Of a stretch of DNA of 9,451 nucleotides, positions 6,972-9,451 are shown one piece after another. The notes under the pieces are model-generated. The model was not told the DNA's origin. It did no database searches and saw only the letters and a list, made by a program, of their open reading frames with translations. The position numbers were made by a program, and so were the translations under genes. Source of the DNA: JAJPXC01 sp964520525 (lineage in GTDB: Bacteria > Bacteroidota > Bacteroidia > Bacteroidales > Muribaculaceae); NCBI GenBank assembly GCA_964520525.1, contig CAZFNR010000036.1, forward strand, positions 1 to 9,451. Direction: 5' to 3'. Numbering within the stretch: position 1 is the first letter of the stretch; the number at the start of each line of letters is the position of its first letter.

Positions 6972-7815
6972 ACACTTGATAGCCATAGTAGCCGCAACAG
7001 CGATATTGTCGTCGTGCGGAGAAAAAGAATCGACCAAAAATGCGAAGACGTTGCTGACCGAGGCTCAGACCGCCATCACAGCCAAAGAATATGACCGGGC
7101 CATAGCACTGATTGACTCAGTGTCAAAGGCATATCCCGAAGAAATAGACATCCGCAAGGAAGCTATGAAATTGCGTCCCGGCGCAACCGAAGGTCTCACA
7201 ATAGCCAAATTGAGCCATGCCGACAGCCTAACCGCCACGCTGCAAAGCCGGTATGACTCTATCGCCAGGCTGATGGTCAAAGTCGACAATCCGGAACTTG
7301 TCGAGGGGTATTGGGTGGCCTTGCAAGGACGCAACCCCAATCCCATGTCGACCAATGTCATAGAGGGAAGGGTGACGAGTAACGGAGAGTTTTATATGGT
7401 TTCATCGCTCAATCCATCGTCACTTCACCACCACTCTATCTCCCTGACGGACAAAGGGGGTGAAAAAGCCTCGACTGCCGTAGTGCCATATGACGGAGAG
7501 ATGAACTACCGCATAAACGGTGGCGAAGTTGTCACATATATGTCAGATGACTGCAAAGAGATAGGCCCGTTCGCAGTTACCCACCGTTCCGAACCGCTCA
7601 CTGTTACGTTCCACGGGAAAGGGGACAAACGTATCTCGCTATCTGCCGCACAAACATCAGGACTCGCCACAGCATGGGAATTTGCCCAAACGCTTGTGGA
7701 TTTCCGCCATTGGAGCATCGAACGAGAGCATCTCAACCGCCAGCTTGCCATAGCGCGCGACCAAAAAGCGCGACTCGCTACCGACGCTCCGACCGATGTC
7801 CGACAAGCTGATTGA
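6952..7815 (+). CDS. Lipoprotein of unknown function downstream of relA
   Basis: I do not recognise a named family. The 287-residue product begins with a lipoprotein signal peptide (hydrophobic 9-19, lipobox L-S-S-C22). The mature start C-G-E-K-E lacks the S-D-D-D-D surface-export signature, so I infer a periplasm-facing anchor, though this is not certain. Residues 29-72 form helices resembling one TPR-like unit (ending in a YPEE turn). Residues about 82-112 are a further amphipathic helix, 135-230 look beta-rich with alternating polar and hydrophobic residues, and 236-278 are a charged, possibly coiled-coil helix rich in R, E, Q and A. Its ATG lies 20 nt inside the relA gene, out of frame, behind a good Shine-Dalgarno sequence, so translation is probably coupled to relA. 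Its 3' end overlaps the convergent hydrolase gene by 38 nt. A cell-envelope role is all the sequence supports. Confidence 0.8.
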   Translation: MYSAASRHLIAIVAATAILSSCGEKESTKNAKTLLTEAQTAITAKEYDRAIALIDSVSKAYPEEIDIRKEAMKLRPGATEGLTIAKLSHADSLTATLQSRYDSIARLMVKVDNPELVEGYWVALQGRNPNPMSTNVIEGRVTSNGEFYMVSSLNPSSLHHHSISLTDKGGEKASTAVVPYDGEMNYRINGGEVVTYMSDDCKEIGPFAVTHRSEPLTVTFHGKGDKRISLSAAQTSGLATAWEFAQTLVDFRHWSIEREHLNRQLAIARDQKARLATDAPTDVRQAD

Positions 7816-8809
7816 CAAACCGCATCATACGTCGGCACACAGCCTCGCCCAACGGCGGTTCTGAAAGCACGAGGTCATGCATTCCGCCCTTGACCACCAC
7901 CTCGGTTACCGACGGGCTGAGCGTGCGGCCATAACGAGAGATGTCGTTTACATCAAGCACGGCGTCGCCATGGTTGAACGCTTCGCTCCACTCCGAGCCA
8001 CTCACCGAGTTGTCTGAGCGCATCAACAAAACAGACACCTTTATGGGACGACCCTGTCTGAGTTTGCGCTGGGCTTCGTCAATAGCCCTCACCCACCCCG
8101 CCTCTACCGGTGGCGATACCCTGAGTTTCTTGGTGGTATCGTAGGTCCAATGCCCATGCTCGCCGACGAGCAGACTCTCACTGTAACCTGTGCCGCCTCC
8201 TTGGGGTATGGCGACAGCGGGAAACACTCTCGCCGCCACACTCACCATCGGCAATAGAACGCTCTCTGTCAACCGCCCGAGATTCCAATCAAGAAAAGGG
8301 CTGTTGAGTATCAACCCCTTCACTTCGGCCGGGCTACGCTCCGAAAGATAGTAGGATGCCACAAGACCGCCGGTCGAATGCCCCATCATGACCACTTCGC
8401 TCACCCCCTCAGCGCGCATCGCCACGAGTGCCGAGTCAATATCGGGAAAATATTCTTTCAAATCACGCACTTGAAAACGTTTTTGACCTGGCAATAGCGA
8501 ACGACCGTACTTACGCAAATCGACGGCATAGAAATCAATGCCATTATTGACAAAGTAGTCGCCCATTTCAGTCTGGAAAAAATAGTCGTTAAAGCCGTGC
8601 ACATAAAGCACACCAATATCGGAGCCGCGAGGTGAATCCTTACGCACGATGGTGGATCTCACCGGACCTGAGTAATCACGTCCTTGGTCGACATAACGAT
8701 AGCAATACCCGTCGCCCAAACTATCGGGCATCCACTCCGTCGCACCCATCGGCAACGCCGACATCAAAGCCGACAACACCACCCACTTGGTCTTATCTAA
8801 CACTTTCAT
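7778..8809 (-). CDS. Secreted alpha/beta hydrolase (serine aminopeptidase S33 / lysophospholipase-like)
   Basis: A 343-residue alpha/beta-hydrolase-fold enzyme. Landmarks are the oxyanion region HGF at 71-73, DLRKYGRS at 97-104 (the D-x-R-x-x-G-x-S pattern of monoglyceride-lipase-like enzymes), the nucleophile elbow G143-H-S145-T-G147, a likely acid D266 in LLMRSDNSV and the catalytic H311 in GGMHDLV. This suits a Hydrolase_4/S33-type esterase, lysophospholipase or peptidase; the substrate cannot be read from sequence. The frame is open up to 8926, but I chose the ATG at 8809. It begins a clear signal peptide (KTKWVVLSALMSALPMGA, cleaved near residue 23), and a -7 promoter box (8838-8845) lies inside the longer version. 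The protein is therefore expected in the periplasm or outside. The gene stands alone on this strand and ends 38 nt inside the convergent lipoprotein gene. Confidence 0.88.
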   Translation of the reverse strand: MKVLDKTKWVVLSALMSALPMGATEWMPDSLGDGYCYRYVDQGRDYSGPVRSTIVRKDSPRGSDIGVLYVHGFNDYFFQTEMGDYFVNNGIDFYAVDLRKYGRSLLPGQKRFQVRDLKEYFPDIDSALVAMRAEGVSEVVMMGHSTGGLVASYYLSERSPAEVKGLILNSPFLDWNLGRLTESVLLPMVSVAARVFPAVAIPQGGGTGYSESLLVGEHGHWTYDTTKKLRVSPPVEAGWVRAIDEAQRKLRQGRPIKVSVLLMRSDNSVSGSEWSEAFNHGDAVLDVNDISRYGRTLSPSVTEVVVKGGMHDLVLSEPPLGEAVCRRMMRFVNQLVGHRSERR

Positions 8810-8837
8810 TCGCAATCTTCCTCTAAAATCCATACCA

Positions 8838-8845
8838 CAAAGATA
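8838..8845 (-). promoter_or_regulatory. -7 promoter box (TATCTTTG) for the alpha/beta hydrolase
   Basis: The minus strand reads TATCTTTG, a perfect TAnnTTTG. It lies 28 nt upstream of the chosen hydrolase ATG and would start transcription near 8831-8833, leaving a leader of about 22-25 nt. A TTTTTG tract further upstream (minus strand, starting near 8877) is about 26 nt away, longer than the usual 19-21, so the -33 element is uncertain. The box also argues against any start codon above 8838. Confidence 0.55.
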
Positions 8846-8959
8846 AGACATATTTAGTAGATTCCACTTCTCAAAAATCCACTTACACCCCACCCCATTC
8901 GGCTCCTCTACCTCGCCGTCACGCAAACAGATTTCACGAAATTATGCTAAAAAAAACGC

Positions 8960-8979
8960 CCTATGAAATCCTATGAAAT
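8960..8979. repeat. 10-bp tandem repeat CCTATGAAAT, two copies
   Basis: CCTATGAAAT at 8960-8969 is repeated exactly and without a gap at 8970-8979. It ends 14 bp before the rightward -7 box at 8994 and so covers the position where a -33 element or an activator site would lie. Two copies alone do not show a function. Confidence 0.6.
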
Positions 8980-8993
8980 AATAACATTATTCG

Positions 8994-9001
8994 TAACTTC
9001 G
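8994..9001 (+). promoter_or_regulatory. Candidate distal promoter -7 box (TAACTTCG)
   Basis: TAACTTCG is the same octamer found upstream of trmN6 on the other strand. It would start a transcript near 9007, at the first bases of the 9008-9041 hairpin, giving the lipoprotein mRNA a leader of about 165 nt. No TTG lies at -33; the CCTATGAAAT tandem repeat occupies that place instead. Confidence 0.35.
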
Positions 9002-9007
9002 CACGCA

Positions 9008-9041
9008 ATTCACTGACCCAAAGAGTTGGCAGACGGTGAAT
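9008..9041 (+). ncRNA. Candidate leader hairpin
   Basis: ATTCAC at 9008-9013 pairs with GTGAAT at 9036-9041. The stem continues with a T-G wobble (9014/9035) and G-C (9015/9034). After an A-A mismatch, 9017 pairs with 9032. A two-base bulge (9030-9031) is followed by CCAA/TTGG (9018-9021 with 9026-9029) closed by the tetraloop AGAG. The result is about 13 pairs in 34 nt, with no T-run after it, so it is not an intrinsic terminator. It could be a 5' mRNA-stabilising or regulatory hairpin, or a DNA dyad. It matches no riboswitch family I know. Confidence 0.35.
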
Positions 9042-9132
9042 CAGACATTATCACAAAAAGGTGTTATTGAATTTTTATCTTCTAAAGTCAAAATACAATC
9101 CTCACTCCTTTTTTATGACCCATTCGTAACCG

Positions 9133-9140
9133 TATCTTCG
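9133..9140 (+). promoter_or_regulatory. Proximal -7 box (TATCTTCG) for the lipocalin-like lipoprotein
   Basis: TATCTTCG, a TAnnTTCG variant, lies 31 nt before the ATG at 9172 and would start transcription near 9146 with a leader of about 26 nt. A T-run at 9109-9114 covers the -33 position, but no exact TTG is present. It is better placed than the distal box to be the main promoter. Confidence 0.5.
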
Positions 9141-9171
9141 AGGATTGGGGTACAACAAAACAATTTACAAA

Positions 9172-9451
9172 ATGAAGAAATTAAAATTTCTTGCAGTTGC
9201 ACTTTTCTCAGTGCTTGCGTGTGTTAACTTCGCTTCATGCAGCGATGATGACGATGAGATTTCCGGCAATTCAATCGTCGGTGTATGGATTGAAAAAGGT
9301 GTTGATGATGGAGAAGCCTATGAAAATACCTATATTTTCAATGAGGATGGGACTGGTGAAACATTATGGAATGGTATGGATGGCGATAATTTCAGCTATG
9401 TTTACACAAAACCCCGTTTAACTATCGATTGGGATTATGGCGAAACCGAAA
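9172..9451 (+). CDS. Surface-type lipocalin-like lipoprotein, 5' part (cut by window edge)
   Basis: The frame opened by the ATG at 9172 runs to the window edge without a stop (93 codons seen). The product starts MKKLKFLAVALFSVLACVNF and has a lipobox A-S-C23. Directly after the cysteine comes S-D-D-D-D, matching the lipoprotein export signal reported for Bacteroides, which sends lipoproteins to the cell surface through the outer membrane. After a short linker, IVGVWIEKG (about 35-43), TYIFNEDGTGE and the following YVYTKPRLTIDWDY form the alternating beta pattern of small lipocalin-like Bacteroidales lipoproteins (W near the first strand, then an F-x-x-D-G-x-G turn). The ligand is unknown. The leader is A-rich with no Shine-Dalgarno sequence. 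The family assignment is tentative because the C-terminal part is missing. Confidence 0.75.
   Translation, partial: MKKLKFLAVALFSVLACVNFASCSDDDDEISGNSIVGVWIEKGVDDGEAYENTYIFNEDGTGETLWNGMDGDNFSYVYTKPRLTIDWDYGETE

Larger units (their letters stand above)
8810..9171. other. Divergent intergenic region between hydrolase and lipoprotein genes
   Basis: This 362-bp AT-rich stretch has no convincing gene; the short open frames over 8810-8926 and 9036-9227 lack supporting features. It holds the leftward hydrolase -7 box (8838-8845), a 10-bp tandem repeat (8960-8979), a rightward -7 box TAACTTCG (8994-9001), a hairpin (9008-9041) and a second rightward -7 box TATCTTCG (9133-9140). The nonamer ATTCGTAAC occurs at 8989-8997 and again at 9122-9130, each time at or just before one of the rightward -7 boxes. 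Confidence 0.6.

Noticed and set aside
7754..7772. CGCGC/GCGCG hairpin as a terminator for the hydrolase or lipoprotein
   Set aside because: No T-run follows on either strand, and it lies within the lipoprotein coding region, where codon use explains it.
8810..8926. N-terminal extension of the hydrolase to the ATG at 8926
   Set aside because: The extension would put 39 polar residues before a good signal peptide, and it contains a perfect TAnnTTTG promoter box (8838-8845).
9048..9068. Second hairpin (TTATCAC with GTGTTA) before a T-rich stretch, as an attenuator
   Set aside because: Only three contiguous pairs form, with mismatches beyond them; too weak to support a call.
9036..9227. Short frame starting with GTG that overlaps the lipocalin-like gene start
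   Set aside because: Its translation has no recognisable features and its second half overlaps a signal peptide encoded in another frame.
9191..9421. 76-residue closed frame at the right edge
   Set aside because: It is out of frame with the lipoprotein that has a signal peptide, lipobox and promoter starting at 9172; that real frame simply has no stop before the window ends.
1..9451. CRISPR array, insertion sequence, prophage, toxin-antitoxin or defence system
   Set aside because: No arrays of spaced repeats, transposase or integrase motifs, or recognised defence domains are present. The CPBP (Abi-related) protease lies among housekeeping genes, so its family name alone does not support a phage-defence role.

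Overview
The window looks like a chromosomal segment from a gut-type Bacteroidales bacterium, possibly Muribaculaceae-like; the family assignment is inference. Three things point that way. Several gene starts are preceded by the Bacteroidetes -7 promoter element TAnnTTTG or its TAnnTTCG variant. Most genes lack a Shine-Dalgarno sequence and have A-rich leaders. The lipoprotein at the right edge starts its mature part with CSDDDD, the acidic surface-export signal type known from Bacteroides. I see no phage, IS, CRISPR, tRNA or rRNA.

Layout. Positions 1-58 hold no recognisable gene. A leftward cluster follows, read from 3904 down to 59: a tRNA1(Val) A37 N6-methyltransferase (trmN6/yfiC family), a CPBP-family intramembrane protease (7 nt later) and DNA primase dnaG (26 nt later). 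The 174-bp gap 3905-4078 is a divergent promoter region. Rightward from it come the ribosome-assembly GTPase EngB/YihA (4079-4681), a full-length RelA/SpoT-family protein (4767-6971) and an unrecognised lipoprotein (6952-7815), whose start lies inside the end of the RelA/SpoT gene. A secreted alpha/beta hydrolase (8809 down to 7778) converges on that lipoprotein and overlaps it tail to tail by 38 nt. A 362-bp divergent region (8810-9171) carries candidate promoters in both directions, a short tandem repeat and a good hairpin. The 5' part of a surface-type, lipocalin-like lipoprotein gene (9172-9451) then runs off the right edge.

How the genes fit together. Both main clusters mix information-processing functions: tRNA modification with replication priming on the left, ribosome assembly with (p)ppGpp signalling on the right. 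The most informative gene is the RelA/SpoT protein. Its hydrolase domain has lost most catalytic residues (HD to YG, ED to QT, and the downstream N and T), while the synthetase, TGS, zinc-finger and ACT regions look intact. It should therefore make but not degrade (p)ppGpp, so another hydrolase is expected elsewhere in the genome. Apart from that, most of the window is ordinary core genome, and I do not see a convincing new multi-gene system.
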